A stretch of DNA of 64,000 nucleotides from Microbacterium endophyticum. GTDB taxonomy: Bacteria; Actinomycetota; Actinomycetes; Actinomycetales; Microbacteriaceae. Location of the stretch: the NCBI RefSeq assembly GCF_011047135.1, contig NZ_CP049255.1:2232001-2296000 (forward strand), written 5' to 3'. The notes beneath the pieces were generated by a model. It saw only the letters and a list, made by a program, of their open reading frames with translations, was not told where the DNA came from and did no database searches. Made by a program: the position numbers and the translations under genes. Shown piece by piece: positions 26,436 through 34,582 of the stretch (its first letter is position 1; every line of letters begins with the position of its first letter).

Positions 26436-27443
26436 TCAGGGCGTTGACATAAGACTCTTGTATTCCGCGGCGAACTGCGCAGCAGCATGGTCGAATTCTG
26501 GGGCGCTGCTCAGCGTGCCCATCAGCTCAATCAGGTCGTCGGGCGAGTCAACTGCACGGTGATGGCTCAGTCGCACGCCCTCTGCGTAGTCTTGGGCCAT
26601 TCTGCCGAGTATGCCGGTGCGATCCGATTGAGCGACGAGCCACCTATGGAACGGCGAATCGGGTTTCCGCATGGTCAGCGGAATCGTGAGCTCCTGCTCA
26701 AACGTTTCGCCGGCGGATGCTCGCATGAGAACCGCTTGCAGGCGCGTGTAGCCGGGAGGAAGGTTTCGGCCAGTCTTGGGTCGGTCACTGCCTCCGTTTA
26801 GCATCCGTCGGACGTGGTCGTGCTCTTCCCGACTGACCCCGATGCGCACGTTGGGGCTGTCTTCCTCGAACCTCATGGTCGGCAGTCCGATGGCGGTCGC
26901 TGCGAGAATCACGGCGCCGTTCGAGATGTATGGATCGATCGGGCCGAGCATCTGTTCGGCCGTGTGCTTCATCTCGTAGCTGCTCACCCACTCTCGCTCG
27001 TAGAGGTCGATCAGACTTGTGTCGAAGGGGATACCGGCCGCTGTGAGCGTCGGGGTGCCGCCGGGGGCGAGCGTCTTCGAGCGCGTGAACATCCGTAGGA
27101 CTTCGGCGGCGAGCACGACCTCACGGAGGACTCGCTCTGAGAGCTGGTCCCGCATGGCGATGTCCGCGTGCAGACCGTTGCGACCGAATGTGCCGGCGTA
27201 TCCGCTTCGTCCGAGAAGAGGGTCTTCCTCGAGCATGCGGAGCAGATCGCGCACGACGATGCGATCTCCGAGGAGGCCCTGATGGAGCGGGTCCTCGATG
27301 ACGCGCAGCGCCTCGGTGTACTTCACGCCAGCGGCGTCTCGCCAGGCCTTCGCGTCGCGCGTGATATCGGGATCGCGGTTGGTGCAATCAGTCAACTCGA
27401 ACTCATTTCTGGACGTCACATCCCACGCCTGCGGCGCCCTCAT
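26436..27443 (-). CDS. Unknown protein with YozE/SAM-like C-terminal helix bundle
   Basis: 335 aa; the first ~25 residues are uncertain because ATG 27443 has no good ribosome site. A basic helical start (AKAWRDAAGVKYTEALRVI) is followed by a helical region with a loop GTFGRNGLHADI, and a hydrophobic helix ISNGAVILAATAIG. Near residue 280, FHRWLVAQSDRTGILGRMAQ resembles the YozE/SAM-like short helical domain (F..WL..Q......G.lA.D). I cannot assign a function. It is terminated by the hairpin at 26387-26416. Confidence 0.6.
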   Translation of the reverse strand: MRAPQAWDVTSRNEFELTDCTNRDPDITRDAKAWRDAAGVKYTEALRVIEDPLHQGLLGDRIVVRDLLRMLEEDPLLGRSGYAGTFGRNGLHADIAMRDQLSERVLREVVLAAEVLRMFTRSKTLAPGGTPTLTAAGIPFDTSLIDLYEREWVSSYEMKHTAEQMLGPIDPYISNGAVILAATAIGLPTMRFEEDSPNVRIGVSREEHDHVRRMLNGGSDRPKTGRNLPPGYTRLQAVLMRASAGETFEQELTIPLTMRKPDSPFHRWLVAQSDRTGILGRMAQDYAEGVRLSHHRAVDSPDDLIELMGTLSSAPEFDHAAAQFAAEYKSLMSTP

Positions 27444-28082
27444 GAGAGAGAACGTGATTTCACAGGTACTGCAGCTCTGAATCCGCCTCGGTTGTCCTCG
27501 GTGCCTGACCCGCGTGGGGGATCAGACTCGGAGTGTGGCGGTCCAGACCGCCGAAATTTCAGTATAGCTATGGCAGACGACAGTGGTGTCGACCCGTAGA
27601 TGAAGAGGGGTGCAAGCAGGTATACAGCCTGCGACCGCGGCGATGCCCAGAAATGATGCGTGTTTCGCCGTGATATCAGTGGGTGGGCGTGACGTTCACT
27701 TCATCGAGAGCGAAAGAAATGGTTCGAATGATCCTCCAACGGACGGTTCACCAGTGCGACGCCGGAGAGCCTCCGCACATCCGTGCTGACGACACAGCAG
27801 CGGTTACGCCCGAGTTGCCGGGAGATCCGCGCCGCTGAGGCACTGCGATCCACTCTTTGGGAAGCGACGCAGGAACTGACACGCGTACTGCTCGACGTCT
27901 TCGGGGCTCTCAGTGATGCCTGACGAGAGATCACTGTCGCAAGCTCCGAGGTCAGCGCGTGCGCATCCGGGGCACTTCAACGAAGCAACCATGGACACCG
28001 TCACCTGCGCAGTCCGCCCTGAAGAGGCCCGATGGCTCATCCCAGCGGTTGTGACCGGAGAGTTGGTGGTCAAGCCCAGGGA
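27444..28082. other. Gene-poor interval
   Basis: 639 bp with no supported gene. A 62-codon minus-strand frame starting near 27990 contains one CPGC pair but no second zinc pair and no clear ribosome site, so it is not called. It may be degraded sequence of the island. Confidence 0.4.
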
Positions 28083-28469
28083 TCAGGCGCCCACGAAGGC
28101 CGACGCCGCTGCGAGCACCCCGGGCACCGCATCGTCGAAGCTGTCCTCGTGCAGCACACGTGCGGGCGAACGGTCGGCGAGGTGCGGGTTCATCCCCTGG
28201 AACCAGGTGGGGACGACAGCATCGCCTTCGCTCTCGCTGATGAGGGTCACAACACGATGCGCCAGGCGCAGACGATTCTCAGTCGAGGGCGTGGGGCGGC
28301 GAGTAGCTTCGGCCCACTCGCGAACGGTCCGGGTCTCGGAGACGCCAGCGATGTACGCCACGAGCTTGGCGCCGAGGGCAACGCGTAGGTCTTCGACGAT
28401 CTCAGCAGTGGTGCGTCGGATTGAGTCGCTGTAGGCCTTCAGTTCCGTTGCTCCGATCGCTGTGCTCAT
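28083..28469 (-). CDS. Second orphan ParS-type antitoxin-like protein
   Basis: 128 aa. It is built like the protein at 25285-25665: helix pair (IVEDLRVALGAKLVAYIAGV), TVREWAEATRRPTPS, LRLAHRVVTLI and WFQGMNPHLADRSPARVL, the W.xGxNP.L motif of ParS/MbcA toxin-binding domains. Again no RES toxin is adjacent. The two proteins are similar over the whole length and probably arose by duplication within this or a related island. Confidence 0.6.
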   Translation of the reverse strand: MSTAIGATELKAYSDSIRRTTAEIVEDLRVALGAKLVAYIAGVSETRTVREWAEATRRPTPSTENRLRLAHRVVTLISESEGDAVVPTWFQGMNPHLADRSPARVLHEDSFDDAVPGVLAAASAFVGA

Positions 28470-28964
28470 GGCCGTGCGGTATCACCGCCCCAGCCACGAA
28501 AACAGCATGGATGCCAACCATAATTCCTCTCAAGATGCCGACATCGGATCTCCCTGATCATGTTTTGATGGGGTCGCACCATGTCCTGCGCCAACTCAAA
28601 ATTGCTGTAGTCAGGAATGGTGCGATGGATGCCAATGAAAGCATCGGCGATGTCGGTCGCATCGAGATGATCAGCTGTGTGCCACTTGCCCTTTCACGCC
28701 GTGCGTATTGAACGCTGTATAGAGAGCGTCCAATGCGCTGAAGAGATCGAAAAACTCGGAGACGTGGCGTGATTCGCCCTGGGCTCGCGTCAACTTTCAC
28801 AGATCGAAAAGTCGGACCGAAGCCCAGGGCTAAACAGGGCGTACTTCCCCGTGGGGTTGTGAATGCCCATTGAGGAGGGGGTGCTCGGTGACTGTCGGTG
28901 CGGAGTCTGTGCCATCGCGTCCATCAGAGGACGCAAACCGGCCTGCGCAGCGGGCCGGTGTCGC
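28470..28964. other. Gene-poor interval
   Basis: 495 bp between two minus-strand genes. No frame with protein-like composition and no clear regulatory palindrome was found. Confidence 0.4.
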
Positions 28965-30125
28965 TTACGCGACGGCTTCGTTGCGAGCAATGCCGATCTC
29001 GTCCAGCAAGCTTTTGAGTGTGCGGGTTTGGAGCAGCGGTTCTCCGCGCTTCTTGTAGTCGCTGTTGACGATTTCGCGAAGTTCATGTGCGCGGCGAAGG
29101 CGCTTGATTTCCGCCTCCGCGCGCCACGGCGCGGGGGTGTTCTGCAGGAAAGCGACTTCGCCGGCCTTCGAATGAAGGTAATGGGAACGGTGGTCGGACG
29201 TCGGCCCGGTCACCGAATTACTGCATGCCCCGACACGGCACCGTCCGATCCGTGTGCGAATGTCGCTGTGCTCAAGCAGCGCAGCTGCGCGACTCTTCTT
29301 GAGCGTCATCGCCAGCCCGGGAAGATACACCCCTTCCCACTGTCCGCCTCCGAGTGTCCGACCATCCGCTCCACGCCGCGGAGGCTGATTCTGCCGCTGA
29401 TAATCGGATGCGAGGTTTACTTTCTCTCCCATGCCGATGCCGGACGAGAATGAGGAGATATATCCAAGGGCGTAGGCGACCTGACCGATGTTCCCAGCAT
29501 GCCCGAGCGTGACCGCTACCCCCGCGGACGTGAACATCTGGGTAGCTGCGAACACTGACCGGATCTTCGTGATGCTGTCGTGCTCACCGCCGAGAGGACT
29601 GAAGCGGAGATCGACCTGATCGAACCCAAGTCGTGCGTAGTCTTCCGCAACCTGCGCAAGCGTCTGGGCGCTGACTCGACTCTTCATCGTGACGATCGGA
29701 CGAACCGGGAGATCCGTCATCGTGCGGGTTATGTCTGCGAGATCCAGGTTCAGGTTCATTGAACGCTCGTCCTGGCCGAAAAAGTACGCGGGAGTGATGC
29801 TCGAAACGAGTCCGACCTGAGCGTCCACCACGGACTCCGCTAGGCGCTGACGAGTGCTGTCACTTGCTGCAAGCTCAGCCACTCGATATCCCTCCTCGCG
29901 GTATCCAGGAAGTTGCTGAAGGTGCAGGCCGGGATGCTCAAGGCGATCAGTACGCGGGTCGAGAAACACTGCGATGCCTTCCGAGTGCGCAACCTCCGCG
30001 ACGGCCTCCTGGTGGCTCGCGTACTTGGCTTCCAGGTTGATAGCAGTCACGCCATCGTGATCGCGGCCGAGGTAGTCCTCGACGGAGTGATGGTCGGTTC
30101 TCCCGACGTGAAACTCGATGCCCAT
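28965..30125 (-). CDS. Unknown 386-aa protein, possibly TIM-barrel-like
   Basis: The start ATG 30125 follows AGGGAGGG. Alternating short strands and helices (VTAINLEAKYA, IAVFLDPRTDRL, VGLVSSITPAYFF, VRPIVTMKSR, FDQVDLRFSP, VAVTLGHAGNIGQ) suggest a beta/alpha barrel. Near residue 295 a cluster CRVGACSN is followed by DHRSHYLHSK, possible metal ligands. The combination faintly recalls the tRNA-guanine-transglycosylase superfamily, but key residues cannot be confirmed, so no function is claimed. It is transcribed divergently from the Xre/RES module and shares its 64-bp intergenic region with a palindromic operator. Confidence 0.6.
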   Translation of the reverse strand: MGIEFHVGRTDHHSVEDYLGRDHDGVTAINLEAKYASHQEAVAEVAHSEGIAVFLDPRTDRLEHPGLHLQQLPGYREEGYRVAELAASDSTRQRLAESVVDAQVGLVSSITPAYFFGQDERSMNLNLDLADITRTMTDLPVRPIVTMKSRVSAQTLAQVAEDYARLGFDQVDLRFSPLGGEHDSITKIRSVFAATQMFTSAGVAVTLGHAGNIGQVAYALGYISSFSSGIGMGEKVNLASDYQRQNQPPRRGADGRTLGGGQWEGVYLPGLAMTLKKSRAAALLEHSDIRTRIGRCRVGACSNSVTGPTSDHRSHYLHSKAGEVAFLQNTPAPWRAEAEIKRLRRAHELREIVNSDYKKRGEPLLQTRTLKSLLDEIGIARNEAVA

Positions 30126-30151
30126 GTCCCTAACCCTCCCTAGGATGACAG

Positions 30152-30166
30152 AAGTATGTCATACTT
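30152..30166. promoter_or_regulatory. Perfect 7-1-7 palindrome in divergent promoter
   Basis: AAGTATG-T-CATACTT, a perfect inverted repeat with a single central base, between the 386-aa gene (start 30125, minus) and the Xre antitoxin gene (start 30190, plus). It is a likely binding site of the Xre antitoxin, able to control both directions. Confidence 0.65.
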
Positions 30167-30189
30167 AACGCCAGAAAGACCACCAGAGG

Positions 30190-30549
30190 ATGGACAAATT
30201 GAACGTCAATACGGCTACAGCCCTCGCGCACAAGGTCTCGAACATCATTGATCAGCTTGGCCTTACGCAAGAAGAGGTCGGCGCCATCGTCGATGCTTCT
30301 GCGCGGTCGGTAGCGCGGTGGTCGATGGGGGATGTCGTTCCCCAGCGATTGAACAAGGCGAGGCTTCTGGAACTTGCGTATGTGGCGGGTGCGGTGACAG
30401 AAATCCTGCCGGCATCTCAGGCCAACCTCTGGATGTTCACCCCGAGTCGCTTACTCAACCACGACACCCCAGCCCAACGGATCCATGACGGTCGCTATCG
30501 AGATGTCCTGGATCTAATCGAGGCGATAGCTGACGGGATAGTCGTTTGA
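30190..30549 (+). CDS. Xre/MbcA/ParS-type antitoxin of the RES module
   Basis: 119 aa. The N-terminus is a helix-turn-helix (IIDQLGLTQEEVGAIVDASA, then RSVARWSMGD). The C-terminal part has LWMFTPSRLLNHDTPAQRIH, the ParS/MbcA-type segment that blocks the RES toxin. A start at TTG 30199 is also possible, since AGAGG lies too close to the ATG. The stop overlaps the toxin start by 4 bp. Confidence 0.8.
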   Translation: MDKLNVNTATALAHKVSNIIDQLGLTQEEVGAIVDASARSVARWSMGDVVPQRLNKARLLELAYVAGAVTEILPASQANLWMFTPSRLLNHDTPAQRIHDGRYRDVLDLIEAIADGIVV

Positions 30550-31133
30550 ATGGCGAGCTCGACGAGAACCTCGTCGAGCGCATCGATGAGCTGCCACGGC
30601 GAGCGATCAGCGAGACGTTCCACCGGTACGCGACCTCACGCCGAGATCCTCTTTCGGGGGCAGGGGCGCGCGCATTCGGTGGGCGATGGAACCCGCGCGA
30701 CATCTTTGGGGCCATCTATTTAGCTACTCCCATCGATGCTTGTGCCGGAGAAGCGCGCCGCGCTGCCTCCGCCCTCGCCACGACCCCTGAGACGATGCTC
30801 GAGGCCTCGTATCTGCTTCACACCATTGCCGTAGATGACGTCCTAGTGCTGGATCTAACTGATCCGGAAGTCTTGGAGAAACTAGGGCTGACACTCGCGG
30901 ACGTCGCGGATGACGATTGGACCGCCTGCCAGTCGGTGGGACACGCTGCGTGGTTCCTTGGCTTCCAAGGGGTCCTTGCTCCGTCGGCGTCCGGGGCGGG
31001 GCTTGTCCTGGCGGCCTTCGAGGGGCGACTCGAGCTCCACCAGCTGGCTGTCAAAGATTCGGTTCCGTTCACGCCTCATCTTTACCGATCGCTGTCTGGG
31101 AGCACCGTGCATGTCCGGGGTACCCACTTGTGA
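30546..31133 (+). CDS. RES-domain toxin (NAD+-consuming)
   Basis: 195 aa. The hallmark positions of the RES family are present: FHRYAT near residue 25 (Arg), GGRWNP, YLATPIDACAGEARR (Glu) and QSVGHAAWFLG (Ser). RES toxins such as MbcT degrade NAD+ and stop growth. It directly follows and overlaps its Xre/ParS antitoxin by 4 bp, so this looks like an intact module. Confidence 0.85.
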   Translation: MNGELDENLVERIDELPRRAISETFHRYATSRRDPLSGAGARAFGGRWNPRDIFGAIYLATPIDACAGEARRAASALATTPETMLEASYLLHTIAVDDVLVLDLTDPEVLEKLGLTLADVADDDWTACQSVGHAAWFLGFQGVLAPSASGAGLVLAAFEGRLELHQLAVKDSVPFTPHLYRSLSGSTVHVRGTHL

Positions 31134-31256
31134 GTGCATTCGCTGGAGCCCGGCGAATGCCGCGGCTGCTACAGCGTCGACTGTAGAGACGCCAGAACGT
31201 GTCAAGCGGCGTGAGTTTGGTAGCAGTAGACACGGCAAGCGTGAGAGGAACACACG

Positions 31257-32270
31257 ATGGCGTTCGACGGCAGGAGCAAGAATGCGCCTCAGCATTTCGA
31301 CACTTCTGAGGAGATGTGCCGCAGCCACACGACGCCTCGTGCCAACGAGGCCGTCACTGGGTGCTGGCGGCACCAGGATGATGTGATCCGCGCCTATGTG
31401 GATGAACACAGGGAGACCGCTGATCTCGCCCTCGAACTCTCGACGGGCACAGGGAAGACGCCGCCTGGACTACTAATCGGCGAGTGGGTGCGCCGGAAGG
31501 GCGAGGGTCCAGTCCTGTACGCGTCGCCGACTACGCAGTTGGCGACGCGGGTCGCTAGCGCGGCGAAGCGCGAGGGCATCCCTGTCGCGCTGCTGACCGG
31601 TAGGCATGACGATTGGGGCTCGTCCGAGGAGTTGGCCGTGCACTCGGGTGAAGCTATCGGGGTTATTGCACACAGCTCCATTTTCAATAGTCGGCCTTAC
31701 GTGCCCATCCCGCGGCTCCTCATCTTCGATGAAGCGTATGCGGGCGAGCAGTTCGTCGGAAACAAGCACCGTGTAGACATCCGCCGCTCCGAAGACGAGG
31801 CGGCGTACGTTGCTGTACTGGAAGCGCTAAAGCCGTTCTTGTCGGGCCTGCAACTCCAACAGCTCGAAGACACCACGGGTCCAGGATCCCACCATGCTGT
31901 GCGTCTCCTCGTCCCCGCTGTCGAGCCAGCCGTGATGGCGGTGCTTGACGCGACACTGGCGAAGCTCGGCAATCCGCTCAAATACGACCATGCAATAATG
32001 CGCGCTGGTTTCGACTCCAGCCTGGTATATCTATCGTGCGGCGGCATCCAAATCCGCCCGATCATCCCGCCCACGTCTGACAACAAGGTCTTCGCGCAAG
32101 CGAGGCAGCGGATCTATCTCTTCGCGATCTTGGGCGTTAGTGGTGAGTCGAAGTGAGCCTGCGGACGTGCGCCGATTGTCCGGATACCGCTGAAGTCGAA
32201 GACAGCCCTGCGATCAGGGAAGGGACTTTTCGTGTTCCTCGATATAGTCGCCGGTGACCATAGCCTCTAG
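31257..32270 (+). pseudogene. DEAD/DEAH-type helicase fragment with nonsense codon
   Basis: The open part (299 codons) shows SF2 helicase motif I (ELSTGTGKTPPGLL), a motif Ia region (VLYASPTTQLATRV) and motif II (RLLIFDEAYAG). It stops at TGA 32154-32156 exactly at the motif III region, RIYLFAILGVSGESK, where relatives read a Y-SATLG-like sequence. The same frame goes on after the stop with CGRAPIVRIPLK and GKGLFVFLDIVAG, which still looks like the post-motif III part of such helicases, then ends at 32268. The second RecA-like domain is absent. This is the N-terminal half of a decayed gene. The original protein would have been several hundred residues longer. Confidence 0.7.
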
Positions 32271-32450
32271 CTCACGATGGAGATCGTGGCGCTGACGGGC
32301 GAGGGCTTATTCTTCGAGCTGCTCTTTGAACTCTGCGGTGGTGACCCGAAGGAACTCACGGCGGTTGTCGTTGGCGAACTCTGTGGAGACCTCGTCAAGC
32401 AGAGGAAAGTCCGCCTCTTCGATGGCTAAGCTGATCGGCTGAGCGGAGAC
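32214..32450 (-). pseudogene. Degenerate ribbon-helix-helix antitoxin
   Basis: The minus-strand frame reads SAQPISLAIEEADFPLLDEV, then NRREFLRVTTAEFKEQLEE, and an in-frame TAA. It continues after it with LARQRHDLHRELEAM. The first part matches the intact RHH antitoxin at 24862-25128 almost position by position (RPISFAVEEADLPLLDEL). There is no start codon in frame near the expected N-terminus and no toxin gene follows. The 3' end overlaps the tail of the helicase remnant, showing successive decay. Confidence 0.65.
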
Positions 32451-32542
32451 GGCAAGCCTCGTGGATGTCTTAATAATCGAGTACTCATAGCTTGGACTGC
32501 TTCCGGGAGACAACGCTCTCGCGTTGCTGCTCCGCGTCCTTT

Positions 32543-33754
32543 CTATGCGTTTAGTGGCAAGTCCGGCGTGAACTGGACGCACCCGTTTTCGTCACCAGAA
32601 ATATCGATTCGATCCGGCAGGCCGTCTTTACTCGGGCCAAGGGACGCGACGAAGCGGGCCCACGGTCGCGACGCCCGCTCGTCACGCTCTCGAAGGGAAT
32701 TCGGGTACACACCTGCCATCGCAAGGACTTCGTATGCTTCGTCCGGCAAATACTGCGTGCGGTTAAGCGGCGCATGGAAAAACCCCCACAACTGCACAAA
32801 TCCCTGCTCGATGACGACGCACGGCTGAAGTGTGTTCTCGGTCCACAAACCGCCTCTTGTCGAAAGAGAAAACCCATCTTCGAATGCGGCTTCGCTGTTG
32901 CGAAAGACGCGCGCAACGCGTCCCCCTTGAGCCCAGTTCGGAAGGCCCGTTCCATCTTCATCGTCGAGAAAGCGCAGCCATGCCTGGAACGAGGTTTGAC
33001 CCGTATCTGAAGGGTAAAAGCCCGTTTCGTCAATCCCAGGGGCTCTAACCGGCAACCAGTTAGTGGAAGGGAACCTCTCCTCGCGGAGCAGATCTCCGAA
33101 TGGCACGATAAGTCGATCCCCCATGCGCTTAGGGATCTCTCGTGAGTGGACGGGCCACTTCCTGCTGGTCTTCCAGGTGGACGGGTCTTCAATGTCAACC
33201 GCATCACAGAAGCGCCAACCTACGATCTCTTCGGCTATCTCTGGTCTTATCCCCGCACGAGTCAAAGCCTCGATTGAAAGCGAGCAACCGCTTCCGTTGT
33301 ATCCGACGGTAGCTGCCGAAACACCGACCCATTGCCCGTTATCGAGGAGCCACATCATGCACGGAGATTCGCTCTCCTGGCTCTCTAACAAGAGGGCTCG
33401 GGGATCGATCTCTGATTGGAAGAGCACATCCGCTTCCGAGAAAGCCGACACACTCCTTGTGATTCGCGCACCGATCGACGTCACGTAGTCGCCTGCGAGC
33501 GTGTTTTCCATCACGGGGACAAGAGTCTCAGGTTCTGGAGGGAGTTCCCGCGATGACGCTTCGATCAGATTTCCGACGTGGGTATGAGAGAAGCCCAGCA
33601 GCCGCGCGATGGCAGATTTTGATGCATATCGGTCGGAAGCCAATGCCTTCGCTGCTGTAGAGCCCATCGCTACATCCACTCGATGCATCTCGTCGACCAA
33701 GCGCGTGCGCTGCGCGCGCAGGAGAACGAGTTCTTTCTCGATTCGCTTGTCCAT
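32543..33754 (-). CDS. Unknown protein with N-terminal helix-turn-helix
   Basis: 403 aa; ATG 33754 follows AGGA. Residues 1-35 are a charged coiled coil (EKELVLLRAQRTRLVDEMHR), followed by a helix-turn-helix-like SAIARLLGFSHTHVGNLIEA. The remaining ~300 residues are mixed, Trp-rich (MMWLLDNGQWVGV, WKTSRKWPVHSREIP, VQLWGFFHAPLN) and without a known domain. It could be a DNA-binding regulator with a ligand or effector domain. No partner gene overlaps it. Confidence 0.65.
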   Translation of the reverse strand: MDKRIEKELVLLRAQRTRLVDEMHRVDVAMGSTAAKALASDRYASKSAIARLLGFSHTHVGNLIEASSRELPPEPETLVPVMENTLAGDYVTSIGARITRSVSAFSEADVLFQSEIDPRALLLESQESESPCMMWLLDNGQWVGVSAATVGYNGSGCSLSIEALTRAGIRPEIAEEIVGWRFCDAVDIEDPSTWKTSRKWPVHSREIPKRMGDRLIVPFGDLLREERFPSTNWLPVRAPGIDETGFYPSDTGQTSFQAWLRFLDDEDGTGLPNWAQGGRVARVFRNSEAAFEDGFSLSTRGGLWTENTLQPCVVIEQGFVQLWGFFHAPLNRTQYLPDEAYEVLAMAGVYPNSLRERDERASRPWARFVASLGPSKDGLPDRIDISGDENGCVQFTPDLPLNA

Positions 33755-34157
33755 AGTTCACATCCTGCAACAGGCCGCCCGATGCTGCAAGTGTTGTTAC
33801 AGTCGGTGGACGTTCCAGACAATCCCACATGCGCTAGCCAGCCATGCCTGCGACAGGATTGCTAGCTATTGGGGCCGTCTACGCGCTGAGGTGCATGGAG
33901 ACGCTCGACTTCTTGAACCCGCGGGGAAGGCCGTCGTCGATGCGAATCGGCGCCGAGAACCGATCAGCGTCATGACGATCTATCTGAACGCTGGGACAGC
34001 GCTCGCAACGGCTCTCGAGGTCCGCTCCCAGCTCAGTCGAGACGCCAGATCATCTGCGAGTTGCGGGAGGAATAAAGGCGGGTTTCCGCGACGTGCACTT
34101 TCTCACAGCTCGACACACGTGCCAACCTTCACACGAGCAACCAATACTGGTATGCGG
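33755..34157. other. Intergenic region
   Basis: 403 bp between the divergently spaced minus-strand genes. It contains parts of spurious plus-strand frames only; nothing is called. Confidence 0.4.
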
Positions 34158-34292
34158 CTAAAGCCCGACAACGATGAGCTGGCACCATTCGCACCAGTAG
34201 CCACGTCCCGACGGTCTTAGCACCGTTCCACACTGTGGACAATGAGGCGCTGCAGCTGCGCCAAGCCCGTCGTCTGAAATCGCGTTCTTCAT
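34158..34292 (-). CDS. Small zinc-ribbon protein, 44 aa
   Basis: ATG 34292 to TAG 34158. The peptide has two cysteine pairs, CPQCG and CEWC, separated by 12 residues (HCPQCGTVLRPSGRGYW then CEWCQLIVVGL). That is a complete four-cysteine zinc ribbon. A GCGAGG stretch precedes the start. Such mini-proteins are common cargo next to integrases; a role is unknown. Confidence 0.6.
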   Translation of the reverse strand: MKNAISDDGLGAAAAPHCPQCGTVLRPSGRGYWCEWCQLIVVGL

Positions 34293-34582
34293 GCCTCGCA
34301 CGTTAGCGAATACCCCAGGACTGCGTCAGAAACTCTCCACAAGCCGGAGCCCAGTTGGACGACTGATCTTTTTGAGAGTTGTTATTGCTATGGCACTCTG
34401 GCCGTCGGTGCTTCGAAGTCGCGGGGATGTAGAGGGTCGGAGCCGCAGAGAAGAAACAATTCAAGCCGAGGCGGCGCTCATGCGCATACCGCTCGGCGCC
34501 AGACAGCTGTGGCAGAGCTCGCCCCTCACGGATCGTCGCCCGCTCAGCGCATCGATGCCGCACGGTTCGGACTGGATTGAGG
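34293..34582. other. Intergenic region downstream of integrase
   Basis: 290 bp, no supported gene or clear terminator hairpin. Confidence 0.4.

Noticed and set aside
27804..28073. 89-codon minus-strand frame with a CPGC pair
   Set aside because: Only one cysteine pair is spaced like a zinc ligand, start unsupported; left as gene-poor interval.
33609..34220. 203-codon plus-strand frame
   Set aside because: Overlaps the HTH gene antisense and the small zinc-ribbon gene; no recognisable sequence.
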